DNA of 64,000 nucleotides from Verrucomicrobiia bacterium. Lineage in GTDB: Bacteria; Verrucomicrobiota; Verrucomicrobiia; Limisphaerales; CAIMTB01. The stretch spans positions 62,001-126,000 of the forward strand of contig JAHCBA010000012.1 of the NCBI GenBank assembly GCA_019634625.1. The letters run 5' to 3'. This document shows positions 39,177 to 47,612 of the stretch, piece after piece. The number at the start of each line of letters is the position of its first letter. Position 1 is the first letter of the stretch. Both the position numbers and the translations under genes were made by a program. The notes under the pieces were generated by a model that was given only the letters and a program-made list of their open reading frames with translations, did no database searches and was not told where the DNA came from.

Positions 39177-39419
39177 ATGCGAACGACGGTTTCGATCGAA
39201 GACACGTTGCTTCAGAAGGCTAGGGAGGCCTCGATCCGTCGCGGTTGCACGCTCAGTGAGGTGGTGGAGGATGCGCTCCGGGTGGTTCTGGTGAGCCAGC
39301 CCAAGTCGATGGCGAGGATTCCGGTTCCGAGATGGACGACCTGTTCCGGTGATGGCGTGCGCGCCGGGGTGGACTTGAACCATTCGTCCGCCCTCCTGGA
39401 GGCCATGGACGAGCCATGA
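39177..39419 (+). CDS. VapB-type ribbon-helix-helix antitoxin
   Basis: An 80-residue protein: MRTTVSIEDTLLQKAREASI and RRGCTLSEVVEDALRVVLV form the ribbon-helix-helix fold, followed by a Trp-containing tail (IPVPRWTTCSGDGVRAGVDL) typical of antitoxins that partner PIN toxins. Its stop overlaps the toxin start by 4 bases. Confidence 0.88.
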   Translation: MRTTVSIEDTLLQKAREASIRRGCTLSEVVEDALRVVLVSQPKSMARIPVPRWTTCSGDGVRAGVDLNHSSALLEAMDEP

Positions 39420-39844
39420 TGTTGCTGGATGTCAACATCCTGGTTCACCTCCACCGGGAGGATGCGGACCAGCATGACGCGATTCGGGATTGGATCGGAG
39501 CCACCCTCGTCGGTCATCGGCGGATCGCTGTCACCGACCTGGCCTTGAGCGGATGCATGCGGGTGGTGACCCACCCCAAGGTCTTCAAGCAACCCTCCCC
39601 CCTTCATCTCGCGCTTCAGTTCGTCGAGGAGTTCCGTTCCCATTCCCGGATTCACGTCCTGAATCCTGGACCGGGGCATTGGGAGCGATTCATCGAGCTC
39701 TGTCGCAAGGTCGATGCCCGGGGAAACCTGGTCCCTGACGCCTACCACGCTGCTCTGGCCATGGAACAGGATTGCGAATGGATTTCCCTCGACCGCGGAT
39801 TCGCGCGATTCCCGGGCCTGTGCTGGCGGCATCCGTTGGATTAG
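39416..39844 (+). CDS. VapC-type PIN-domain toxin
   Basis: A 142-residue PIN protein: MMLLDVNILVHLHREDADQH (first Asp), AVTDLALSGCMRVVTHPKVF, VPDAYHAALAMEQDCEWISL (Asp and Glu) and SLDRGFARFPGL (last Asp). It forms an intact pair with the 39177 antitoxin. A deleted relative survives at about 30300. Confidence 0.9.
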   Translation: MMLLDVNILVHLHREDADQHDAIRDWIGATLVGHRRIAVTDLALSGCMRVVTHPKVFKQPSPLHLALQFVEEFRSHSRIHVLNPGPGHWERFIELCRKVDARGNLVPDAYHAALAMEQDCEWISLDRGFARFPGLCWRHPLD

Positions 39845-39966
39845 TCCGGGGCTCACGCTGGAGGCCCGCTCCCGAGACCGCGTCAGGTCGTCCCGGGTGA
39901 GAGCTCCATGGCCGGGATTTCGAACAACCGCAGATCGTCCCGATCATGCCCCTTGTCTCACCCTCC

Positions 39967-40084
39967 GAGCGTCGCCTCGGAGGGCCGAGTTCCACGAGGC
40001 CGCAAGGGTGTGGAGCGTTGGATTGAGGACTCGCGGAGCTCGTCCCACCGATTCGCTGCCTCCTCACCCACCACTCCGGGATGC
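39967..40084 (-). repeat. MITE-like dispersed element, copy C
   Basis: Minus strand: starts GCATCCCGGAGTGGTGGGTG, then GAGGAGGCAGCGAATCGG, GACGAGCTCCGCGAGTCC, CAACGCTCCACACCCTTGCG and GAACTCGGCCCTCCGAGGCG, ending near GACGCTCGGA. The left end is intact and the right end is truncated. The stop codon of the VIT/vWA gene (40064-40066) lies inside it. Confidence 0.85.
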
Positions 40085-42709
40085 ACCGCGGGACCGCCAC
40101 AACAGCAGAACCAGCCCCGCCAGCAGCAGGGTTCCCACCCCGGGCTCCGGAATCGACGGCACCGTGAGCGGATCGGCCGGGGTCAGCTGATGATCGGCGA
40201 ATTGCTGCGCCGTCTCCAAAACCACCGCCCCGGTCACCGGAGTGACCAACTGATACCGGGCCGCCAGGCGCACGGCCTCCGAGTGCTTTCGAGCCCGGCG
40301 CCGTCGTTCCACCTCACCGTGGGCCCACAACCGCGCCAGATGCCCGGTGGTCTCGACCGCGTGCAGCCCCTCCGGCGGCGTTGTCAGCGTGTCGAGAGTG
40401 CGCTCCCACTCCGAACCGAGCGTCCCGCCCCGGGTCATCAACCCCCGAAGGTCTTCCTCCAACGATCCGCGGCGTGGATGCGCACGCACCCCGGGAAGCC
40501 CGTCCAGATCCTGAAGGAGTTGGTTCGGACCCGGACGCACCGGCAGGGCGACGAGCGTGACGCCGGACCCATGGCGTTCCCACCGCTGACGCAAGGCCTC
40601 CGGGGAGGAGATCGCCACGGGCTGCGGCCCATGCACCCAGACCATCATCGAGTCCGGGCCCGCCCCAATCGCATCCCTCGCAGCGAGGAGCGCCGGGACG
40701 TTGTCGGCCCCTCCGCGCAGTCGCATCCCCTCCAGGCGTGCCGACCAGCCCGTTGCCACGCCTCCAGTCCCGCCCGGCGGCAGGAGCCATACCGGCTCGT
40801 CCGTGGCCAGCAGCACCCCCGCCCACGGAAGCTCCGCCACCGCCTCCTCCAGCGCCGCGGCCGATTCGGCGAGGAACCCGGTCATCCCCACAGAACCGTC
40901 GAGGACGAAGACCACCCGGTTCGGGACGACAACGGGCACGGGGGCCAGGGTCTGCCGTACCACGGGCGCCCCCTCGGCCCGCCGGTCCCGGGTCCATGCC
41001 ACGGTGACTTCCGGCCTCCGGTGCACCCGCACCCGCGCGTCCCCGGAAACCAGGGTCTGCTCGTCCAGCAGGCCCTGCAGGGAATGCGCCTTCGGTCCCG
41101 CACCCAGCAACGGCGAATCGGCCTCAACAGGTCCGGTGGACTCCACCCAGACGGTGTGCCGCAGCGCCCCGCCAATGTTGAAATTCCGTTCCAGAAACAC
41201 CGGCCACCGCCATTCCGCCCGGGCCCCGGCATCGAGCGGCAACGGCGCCGTCCAGCCGATCCGCGTCTTGATCGTCCCGCCCCGCCGGGGCACGGGAAAG
41301 CACTGGACCAGGATGCGGTCGGGACCGCAGGTGTTGACCAGCACGGGATCGCGACGCTGCCGGATGGCGACGCTGCGGTAAGCCTCGCGAACGCGGCCCC
41401 GCTCGGCGAAGGCCGCTTCGCGTTCCTCGCCCTCGACCCAAAGGGTGAGCCGCGAAACGACCGCACCGGGTGGCAGCAGCACCTGGGCGCGGGCCTCCTG
41501 ATCGAGGTCCCCGTCATTGCGGAACTCAAGGATCCATTCGCCGTAGCCGATGGCCGCGTCCGCATCGAGCGTGACGTCCAGCCGCGACGTCGTCAGGGAC
41601 AACCCCTTGAGCCTCCCCCCCACCCGGTCGCCACCCTGATCCGCATCCCAGGTCCACTGGTTCAACTCGGCGAAGGCGCCGCGGCCCGTGCGCACTGCCG
41701 GGGCGGGGACGGTGTTGAACGGCCGGCCGGTCACCCGGTAGTAGAGGACACGCGCCTGTTCGGGCGACGGCGGCGGACTTGGAAACATCCACTCGGTCGG
41801 ATCGAGACCGGCCGCACCCCGGCCCCGCCCGTAGCAGGCGCGGAGCAGGGCATCCTCCTGCCCCACCGCCCGCAGCCATCGCAGCCCGCGCCGCTCCGTG
41901 GCGGGGTCCTCCGACAAGGCCCATCCCATGCCGGCGCGGGTGAGCCAGCCCGGGGCATTCAGGGCAACCAACGCGAAGAACCCCAACAGGGCTCCGCGCT
42001 GGATCGCCGGAAGCAGTCCCTCCGCCGCGGGCCGCAACGCACGGAGCCGGCGCCGAAGGAAGATCGCGCTCAGGAACGCCAGGACCGGCGCGCAGGGCAG
42101 CAGGCCGATGCCCAGGTAGATCACGCCGATGAGACCGAACGGTGTCATGGGCAGAAACAGCACCGTGTAGAATCCGGCCACCCCGAGAGCCAGGCCGTTC
42201 CCCCAGCCCAGTCGCCGCGGCGAGGCAACCCGTCCCTCCCGAATGGCCCGCCAGACCTGGAAGTTGCCCAGAACCACCAGCGCCACCAGCAGCCCGTGCA
42301 ACGGCGTCGGCAGCGGATCGAAGAATGCAGCGGCACACATCCCGAGACTCCACTCCAGGAACAGGGTGACCGCCGGCAGAACCACCCCGAAACCAAGCAG
42401 AAACACCATGCCCCAGTCGCGTCGCCCCGACGCCCGGACCGTGGCCAAGGCCGGGTCGGACTTCTCAGGGGGAGAACCCGTGGGAACGCCCGGCGCCGCG
42501 TTGTCGGGCAGCCCAATCCGCGCGGTAATGCGCCGCACGTCGTCTCCGGTGACCACTTTCAATCCAGCACCCGCCACGTCCTCCTCCACATGGCGCCGCA
42601 GATCGTCGAGCACTTCGTCCGCCTCCGCCTCCGGGAGATTCAGACTCCGCCGCGCCTCGTCGAGATAGCGCTGCAATTCGCCACGGCCCGCGTGGGTCCA
42701 TTCACTCAT
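40064..42709 (-). CDS. membrane VIT/vWA-domain protein with HAAS-like start and PEP-CTERM-like tail
   Basis: An 881-residue protein. Residues 1-65 resemble a HAAS-type adaptor domain (YLDEARRSLNLPEAEADEVL, DDLRRHVEEDV). About six transmembrane helices follow (95-240). A VIT domain lies near 385-500 (LPPGAVVSRLTLWVEGEERE, REAYRSVAIRQRRDPVLV) and a von Willebrand A-like domain near 598-760 (VVFVLDGSVGMTGF). The MIDAS motif is DGSVG rather than DxSxS, so metal binding may be impaired. The tail IPEPGVGTLLLAGLVLLLWR then SR is PEP-CTERM-like, suggesting processing by an exosortase. The gene is preceded by a strong AAGGAGGT and coupled to padR. The overall order recalls exosortase-linked VIT membrane proteins of Bacteroidetes. 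Confidence 0.85.
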   Translation of the reverse strand: MSEWTHAGRGELQRYLDEARRSLNLPEAEADEVLDDLRRHVEEDVAGAGLKVVTGDDVRRITARIGLPDNAAPGVPTGSPPEKSDPALATVRASGRRDWGMVFLLGFGVVLPAVTLFLEWSLGMCAAAFFDPLPTPLHGLLVALVVLGNFQVWRAIREGRVASPRRLGWGNGLALGVAGFYTVLFLPMTPFGLIGVIYLGIGLLPCAPVLAFLSAIFLRRRLRALRPAAEGLLPAIQRGALLGFFALVALNAPGWLTRAGMGWALSEDPATERRGLRWLRAVGQEDALLRACYGRGRGAAGLDPTEWMFPSPPPSPEQARVLYYRVTGRPFNTVPAPAVRTGRGAFAELNQWTWDADQGGDRVGGRLKGLSLTTSRLDVTLDADAAIGYGEWILEFRNDGDLDQEARAQVLLPPGAVVSRLTLWVEGEEREAAFAERGRVREAYRSVAIRQRRDPVLVNTCGPDRILVQCFPVPRRGGTIKTRIGWTAPLPLDAGARAEWRWPVFLERNFNIGGALRHTVWVESTGPVEADSPLLGAGPKAHSLQGLLDEQTLVSGDARVRVHRRPEVTVAWTRDRRAEGAPVVRQTLAPVPVVVPNRVVFVLDGSVGMTGFLAESAAALEEAVAELPWAGVLLATDEPVWLLPPGGTGGVATGWSARLEGMRLRGGADNVPALLAARDAIGAGPDSMMVWVHGPQPVAISSPEALRQRWERHGSGVTLVALPVRPGPNQLLQDLDGLPGVRAHPRRGSLEEDLRGLMTRGGTLGSEWERTLDTLTTPPEGLHAVETTGHLARLWAHGEVERRRRARKHSEAVRLAARYQLVTPVTGAVVLETAQQFADHQLTPADPLTVPSIPEPGVGTLLLAGLVLLLWRSRGASRSGG

Positions 42710-43052
42710 GCTGACCTCCTTGCTCCCGAAGAATCCGGGCTCCGGCCTGCAACGTGTCGAGATACTCCTCCATCAGGGTCATGACCTTCCTTCCGGCGGG
42801 GGTGAGGGCGTAATACTTCCGGGCGGGACCTTCGGGAGACTCCTCCAGCCGGGTGCGGACCAGTCCCTGGGTGCGCAGTCGCGAAAGAATCGGGTAGAGG
42901 GTGCCCTCGCTGACTTCCAGACCGGGCACCCGCACCAGGTGCCGGACCAGTTCGTAGCCGTAACACTCCTTGCGGGCGAGCGCATGGAGAAGGCAGAGCT
43001 CGAGCATCCCCTTGCGAACCTGAACCGTCCAGTTGTCGAAAAAATCCGTCAT
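42702..43052 (-). CDS. PadR family transcriptional repressor
   Basis: A 116-residue winged-helix protein: VRKGMLELCLLHALARKECY, GYELVRHL, VSEGTLYPILSRLRTQGLV and KYYALTPAGRKVMTLMEEYL are the PadR signature. The ATG at 43052 (MTDFFDNWT) is preferred over 43067. Its stop overlaps the start of the VIT/vWA gene. PadR genes next to HAAS-domain membrane proteins are a common pairing, so it probably controls the VIT/vWA gene and itself. Confidence 0.93.
   Translation of the reverse strand: MTDFFDNWTVQVRKGMLELCLLHALARKECYGYELVRHLVRVPGLEVSEGTLYPILSRLRTQGLVRTRLEESPEGPARKYYALTPAGRKVMTLMEEYLDTLQAGARILREQGGQHE
42714..42721 (-). promoter_or_regulatory. strong ribosome binding site of the VIT/vWA gene
   Basis: AAGGAGGT on the minus strand, 5 bases from the ATG at 42709 (AAGGAGGTCAGCATG). 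It lies within the last codons of padR, so translation of the second gene is coupled to the first. It fixes the start at 42709. Most genes in this window have no such clear site. Confidence 0.85.
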
Positions 43053-43182
43053 GCAACCTCGTGGCACCAGCTACCTTGCGAAACAAAATAGTGTGGACGG
43101 CTGTCTGTCAAGCGTTGCCTCTTCGAAGACTTCGCTGTTGCCGGTCCCAGGTCGGTTGCTTAGCGTGCGAAGCCCTTAATTC

Positions 43183-43929
43183 GTGGAGGACACCCGTCAA
43201 CCGAAGACGAACGCCCAGGCTGGCCGCTTCTGTACCACGCATTGGAGCGTTGTTCTCAAGGCGGGCGATCCCCAGGCCCCGGACGCCCTGGCCTGCCTGA
43301 CTCACCTCTGTCAGACCTATTGGTATCCCCTGTATGGCTGTGTCCGGCGCCACGGCTACTCCCCGGCCGACGCCCAGGACCTGACCCAGGCGTTCTTCGC
43401 CAAGTTGCTCGACAAGGACCGGATCGCCCTCGCGGATCCCTCCCGCGGTCGGTTCCGAACCTTCCTGCTCCGGTCCCTCGAGAACTTCCTCCGCACCCAG
43501 CACCGCGATCGCAACGCCCGGAAGCGGGGCGGCGGACAACAGTTCGTCTCCCTGGACGCCGGGACCGCGGAGGAACGCTACGCCGAGGACCCGGCCGGCA
43601 CGGCAACACCCGCCGAAGTCTTTGAACGCGACTGGGCCGCCACCCTGATCGAACAGGTCCTGGACCAGCTCCGACGGGAATTCGCCACCAGTGGACGCCT
43701 CGAACTCTTCGATGCGCTCGAACCTCACCTCTGGGGCGACGAACTTTCCACCCCCCACGCCCAGATCGCCGCGCCCCTCGGCATGACCGTCGTCGCCGTC
43801 CGCGTCACCCTTCACCGCCTGCGCCAGCGGCTTCACGATCTCCTGCGCCAGACCGTCGCGGCCACCCTCGAGAATCCCGCCGAAATCGACGACGAGCTTC
43901 GGCACCTGCGGCAGGTCCTCGCCCGGTAA
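43183..43929 (+). CDS. ECF RNA polymerase sigma factor (Planctomycetes/Verrucomicrobia type)
   Basis: A 248-residue sigma-70-like factor starting at GTG 43183. Region 2 is seen in CQTYWYPLYGCVRRHGYSPA and DAQDLTQAFFAKLLDKDRIA, and FRTFLLRSLENFLRTQHRDR is the helix binding the -10 element. Region 4 (LGMTVVAVRVTLHRLRQRL) recognises the -35 element. No anti-sigma gene is adjacent; instead a Ser/Thr kinase gene follows 66 bases later, a pairing typical of ECF groups that are controlled by phosphorylation. Confidence 0.92.
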   Translation: MEDTRQPKTNAQAGRFCTTHWSVVLKAGDPQAPDALACLTHLCQTYWYPLYGCVRRHGYSPADAQDLTQAFFAKLLDKDRIALADPSRGRFRTFLLRSLENFLRTQHRDRNARKRGGGQQFVSLDAGTAEERYAEDPAGTATPAEVFERDWAATLIEQVLDQLRREFATSGRLELFDALEPHLWGDELSTPHAQIAAPLGMTVVAVRVTLHRLRQRLHDLLRQTVAATLENPAEIDDELRHLRQVLAR

Positions 43930-43995
43930 CCCTCCGGACGGCGCGTCGGGCGCGTAACATTTCGCCGCTTTCCGGATAGGCCCCTGAGACGCCCG

Positions 43996-46900
43996 ATGAC
44001 GGCCCACCCTGCTCCTGCCTCCGAGCGCCGCTGCCTGCGCTGTGGCGCTCCGCTGCGGCGCCATTCCCGCAGCAGCGTCTGCGGGCATTGCCTGCTCGAA
44101 TCCGCGACCTCCCTCGCTCCTCCGGCGAACCATCCCTCCATTCCGGACCCCGCCGAGGGAGCCGCCCCCACCATCCCCTTCGGCGACTACGATCTGGAAC
44201 GGGAAATCGCCCACGGCGGCATGGGCGTGGTCTATCGGGCCCGCCAGCGAAGCCTCGGACGCACCGTGGCCGTCAAGCTCCTGCTCCTCGGACGACACGC
44301 CAGCCAGGAGAGCATCCAGCGCTTCCATCGCGAGGCCCAGGCCGTCGCCAGCCTTCGCCATCCCCACATCGTCGCCATCCACGAAATCGGCGAATGCGAC
44401 GGCCAGCCGTTCTTCTCGATGGAGTACGTCGAGGGCCTCAACCTCGCCGAACTGATCCGTGCCGGCCCCCTCGCCCCCCGCGAAGCCGCCACCCACGCCC
44501 GCACCATCGCCGAGGCCGTCCATCACGCCCACAACCAGGGCATCCTCCACCGCGACCTCAAACCCTCCAACATCCTCGTCGATGCCTTCGGCGGACTCCG
44601 TATCACCGACTTCGGCCTCGCCCGTCCACTCGACGGCAGCAGCGACCTCACCGAAACCGGTCGCGTCCTTGGCACCCCTCACTATCTCGCCCCCGAAGCC
44701 GCCACCGGACGCATCGAGGAGGTCGGACCCCCCAGCGACCTCTACGCCATCGGCGCCATCCTCTACGAACTCCTCACCGGCAGACCCCCCTTCCTCGCCC
44801 AGTCCATTCCCGAAACCCTCCTGCGCATCCGCGAAACCGACCCGGTCAGCCTGCGCCGCCTGAACCCGGCCCTTCCCGAGGACCTCGAAACGATCTGCCT
44901 CAAGTGCCTCGAAAAATCGCCCGCCGCCCGTTACGCGACCGCCCAGGCCCTCGCCGATGACCTCGACCGCTGGCTGCGCCACGAACCCATCCGTGCCCGA
45001 CCCGTCTCCCATGTCGAACGGCTCTTCAAATGGACCCGTCGCAACCCGCGCACCGCCGGCCTCCTGCTCCTTTCCTGCACCGCCGCTGCGGCCCTGATAG
45101 CCACCCTCGTCGTCTCCCACCTCCAGGTCCGTGCCGCCAACGCCCGCACCACCGCCGAAGCCGAACTGAACCGCCGCAGCCTGGTCCGCCTCCATGTCCA
45201 GTCCGGCAACCAGCGGGTGGGCGACGGCGATCCGCTGGCCGCCCTCGCATGGTTCGTCGAGGCGCTCGCCCTCGAAGGCGGCCAACCCGCCCGCGAAGAC
45301 ATCCATCGCCGTCGCATCGGCGCGATTCTCCGCCATGCGCCCCAACTGGAACGACTCTGGTTCCATGATGCCTTCGTCCAGGAAGCACTGCTCAGCCACG
45401 ATCATTCCGTGGTCGCCGCCACGTCGATCGAGGACACCGCGAAGTTCTGGGACGTCGGCTCCGGCCGGCCACGCCCGGGTCCCGTCACGGCCAGTTCCGT
45501 GCGGTTCTGCCCGGACCATCGCCAGTTCATGACCTCGGCCCCAGGCCAGGTCATCCAATTCTGGAACCTGTCCGACGGCGAACCCGCCCCGCAGATGCCG
45601 ACGTTCACAGCGGTGAACTTCGCTCATTACGAACCCACGGGTCGCTGGGTGGCCGCGGTCGATCCCCGGGGAGTCCATCGCTTCGATGTCCGTACCGGTC
45701 AACCCGTCGGTGCCCTCCTCGCGCCGGGCCATGAAGTGAATGCGCTCCGGTCCTCGCACAACGGTCGCTGGCTCATCGGGGTCGCCCAGCACGGCGTCAT
45801 CACGGTCTGGGATGCCGGGGAGGATCCCCCGGCTTCGCGGACCTTCAAAGTCGCCGGCCCGGTCCACCAGTGGATTGTCGATTCCCCGGGATGCCGGCTC
45901 GCCAGCGTCATCGGAGGCGCGGCCCTGGAACATATCGTCCGCCAATGGGACCTCGCCACCGGCTTGCCTGCCGGTCCCGACCTCACCCACGACTCCGGCG
46001 TCACAACGCTTCATTACAGTCCGGACGGAACCCGGCTCGTCACCGGCACCTGGGGCGGCTCGGCCCAACTCTGGGAGGCCGCCACCGGCAACCGGATCGG
46101 TCCGCCCATGACCCATCAGGGTGGCGTACGCTCCGCCCGGTTCAGCCCCGACGGTCAATTCCTCGCCACCGCAAGTTGGGATACCACCGTCCGGTTTTGG
46201 GACCCTCACACCGGCCATCCCCAGTCCCCATGGCTCCGCCACGGCGGCTTCGTGTCGTCTCTCGCCTTCAGCTCCGACAGCGCGCGTCTCCTCACCGGCA
46301 GCCAGGACACCGCCGTCCGCCTTTGGCGCCTCGCCACCAACAACCCCGCGCGCCTCCACCTCGATCACGGCAGCCAGGTGGAAATGCTGCGCTTCGACCC
46401 CACCGGCCAGTTCCTGGTCTCGTCCGGTCGCGAAGGCACCGTGCATCTGTGGGACCGCCTTTCCGGCACGCTCCAGCGGACCCTTCACCACCCCGCCGCG
46501 GTTCCCGATGCCCGCTTCAGCCCCGACGGCCGCCATCTCCTGACCGCCTGCGAGGATGGCACCGCCCGGTTGTGGAACCCGCGGACAGGCGAACCCGTCC
46601 ATCCCGGCGTCTCCCACGGCGCACCCCTGCACAGGATCGCCTTCAGCGGGGACGGAAGCCGATTCCTGACCACGGGCAGAACGAGCCGCGAATTGAGGAT
46701 CTGGGATGCCGCCACCGGCCTGCCCGCGTCCCCTCCGTTGGTTCACCCGCTCCCCATCGCCGTCGCCGCCTTCAGTCCCGACGGCGCCCGGGCACTCACG
46801 GCCGATCGGGAAGGCGGGTTGCAGATCTGGAACGTCTCCACCGGCCAGCCCGCAGGTCCGCTCCTCGCCGTCGGCGGCCCGGTCGCGTCCGCCACCTTCA

Positions 46901-47496
46901 GCCCGGACGGCGGGCGCGTCCTCACCGGTTGGGCCGACGACACCCAGCTTCCCTCCGGAGCCCAGCTCTGGGACGTCCGGACCGGAGAACGGATCGGCGG
47001 CCCCATGATGCACTTCGATGGCCTCTTCCATGTCGAGTTCAGTCCCGACGGCCGCTACATCGCCTCCTGCGGCGAAGACAACACCGCGCGGATCTGGAAC
47101 GCCGCCACCGGCGATCCCGTCACGCCCCCGCTGCGGCACCGGGCCTACGTCTGGCGCGCCACCTTCAGCCCCGACAGCCGTCTCCTCGCCACAGCCAGCC
47201 AGGACGGCACGGCCCGCGTCTGGGAAACGGAAACCGGCGAAGCCGTGACGCCTCCAATCCCCCATCCGGGACCCGTCCATCGAGTCGCCTGGAGTCCCGA
47301 TTCCCGCGAAATCGCCACCGCCGGGAATTCCACCCAGGCACGCGTCTTCGACCTCTCGCCCCACCCCGCCTCCATCGAGACCCTCCGCCTCCTCTCCGAA
47401 GTCCTCGGCTCCCAACGCCTCCATCCCGTCGCCGGCGCCATCCCCCTCTCCACCTCGGAACTGCGCGACCGCTGGGAGGCTCTGTCGCAGAGATAG
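43996..47496 (+). CDS. transmembrane Ser/Thr protein kinase with WD40 repeats
   Basis: A 1166-residue protein. Residues 15-35 are a small zinc ribbon (CLRCGAPL...CGHC). The Hanks-type kinase covers about 57-330: GGMGVVYRARQ (P-loop), AVKLLLLG (Lys), HRDLKPSNILVDAFG (catalytic loop), ITDFGLARP (DFG) and GTPHYLAPEA. A transmembrane helix (AGLLLLSCTAAAALIATLVV) lies near 352-373. Residues about 450-1130 are a run of WD40 repeats (SPDGTRLVTGTW..LWEAATGN, SPDGQFLATASWDTTVRFWD and so on), probably outside the cytoplasm as sensor. It likely phosphorylates the adjacent ECF sigma factor, which would link an external signal to gene expression. Confidence 0.93.
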   Translation: MTAHPAPASERRCLRCGAPLRRHSRSSVCGHCLLESATSLAPPANHPSIPDPAEGAAPTIPFGDYDLEREIAHGGMGVVYRARQRSLGRTVAVKLLLLGRHASQESIQRFHREAQAVASLRHPHIVAIHEIGECDGQPFFSMEYVEGLNLAELIRAGPLAPREAATHARTIAEAVHHAHNQGILHRDLKPSNILVDAFGGLRITDFGLARPLDGSSDLTETGRVLGTPHYLAPEAATGRIEEVGPPSDLYAIGAILYELLTGRPPFLAQSIPETLLRIRETDPVSLRRLNPALPEDLETICLKCLEKSPAARYATAQALADDLDRWLRHEPIRARPVSHVERLFKWTRRNPRTAGLLLLSCTAAAALIATLVVSHLQVRAANARTTAEAELNRRSLVRLHVQSGNQRVGDGDPLAALAWFVEALALEGGQPAREDIHRRRIGAILRHAPQLERLWFHDAFVQEALLSHDHSVVAATSIEDTAKFWDVGSGRPRPGPVTASSVRFCPDHRQFMTSAPGQVIQFWNLSDGEPAPQMPTFTAVNFAHYEPTGRWVAAVDPRGVHRFDVRTGQPVGALLAPGHEVNALRSSHNGRWLIGVAQHGVITVWDAGEDPPASRTFKVAGPVHQWIVDSPGCRLASVIGGAALEHIVRQWDLATGLPAGPDLTHDSGVTTLHYSPDGTRLVTGTWGGSAQLWEAATGNRIGPPMTHQGGVRSARFSPDGQFLATASWDTTVRFWDPHTGHPQSPWLRHGGFVSSLAFSSDSARLLTGSQDTAVRLWRLATNNPARLHLDHGSQVEMLRFDPTGQFLVSSGREGTVHLWDRLSGTLQRTLHHPAAVPDARFSPDGRHLLTACEDGTARLWNPRTGEPVHPGVSHGAPLHRIAFSGDGSRFLTTGRTSRELRIWDAATGLPASPPLVHPLPIAVAAFSPDGARALTADREGGLQIWNVSTGQPAGPLLAVGGPVASATFSPDGGRVLTGWADDTQLPSGAQLWDVRTGERIGGPMMHFDGLFHVEFSPDGRYIASCGEDNTARIWNAATGDPVTPPLRHRAYVWRATFSPDSRLLATASQDGTARVWETETGEAVTPPIPHPGPVHRVAWSPDSREIATAGNSTQARVFDLSPHPASIETLRLLSEVLGSQRLHPVAGAIPLSTSELRDRWEALSQR

Positions 47497-47612
47497 CGGG
47501 TCGGGAGTGACGACTCGCGAATTGGAAGTGCACGGATCTGTGCCTCGTGGTTCCGAAAACCTGGGATTCACCCGGCCAGGTCATGCTCCTGCCGGGGCAC
47601 GGGTCCGGGGAC

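Noticed and set aside
39908-42784. 958-codon + strand frame opposite the VIT/vWA gene
   Set aside because: Antisense shadow rich in Pro/Arg/Gln/His. The minus frame has helices, VIT and vWA motifs and a strong ribosome site.
43108-47571. 1487-codon open frame on the minus strand opposite the kinase gene
   Set aside because: It mirrors the WD40/kinase gene, has no domain or plausible start and is rich in Gly/Ala/Asp/Glu. It is an effect of strong GC bias at third codon positions.
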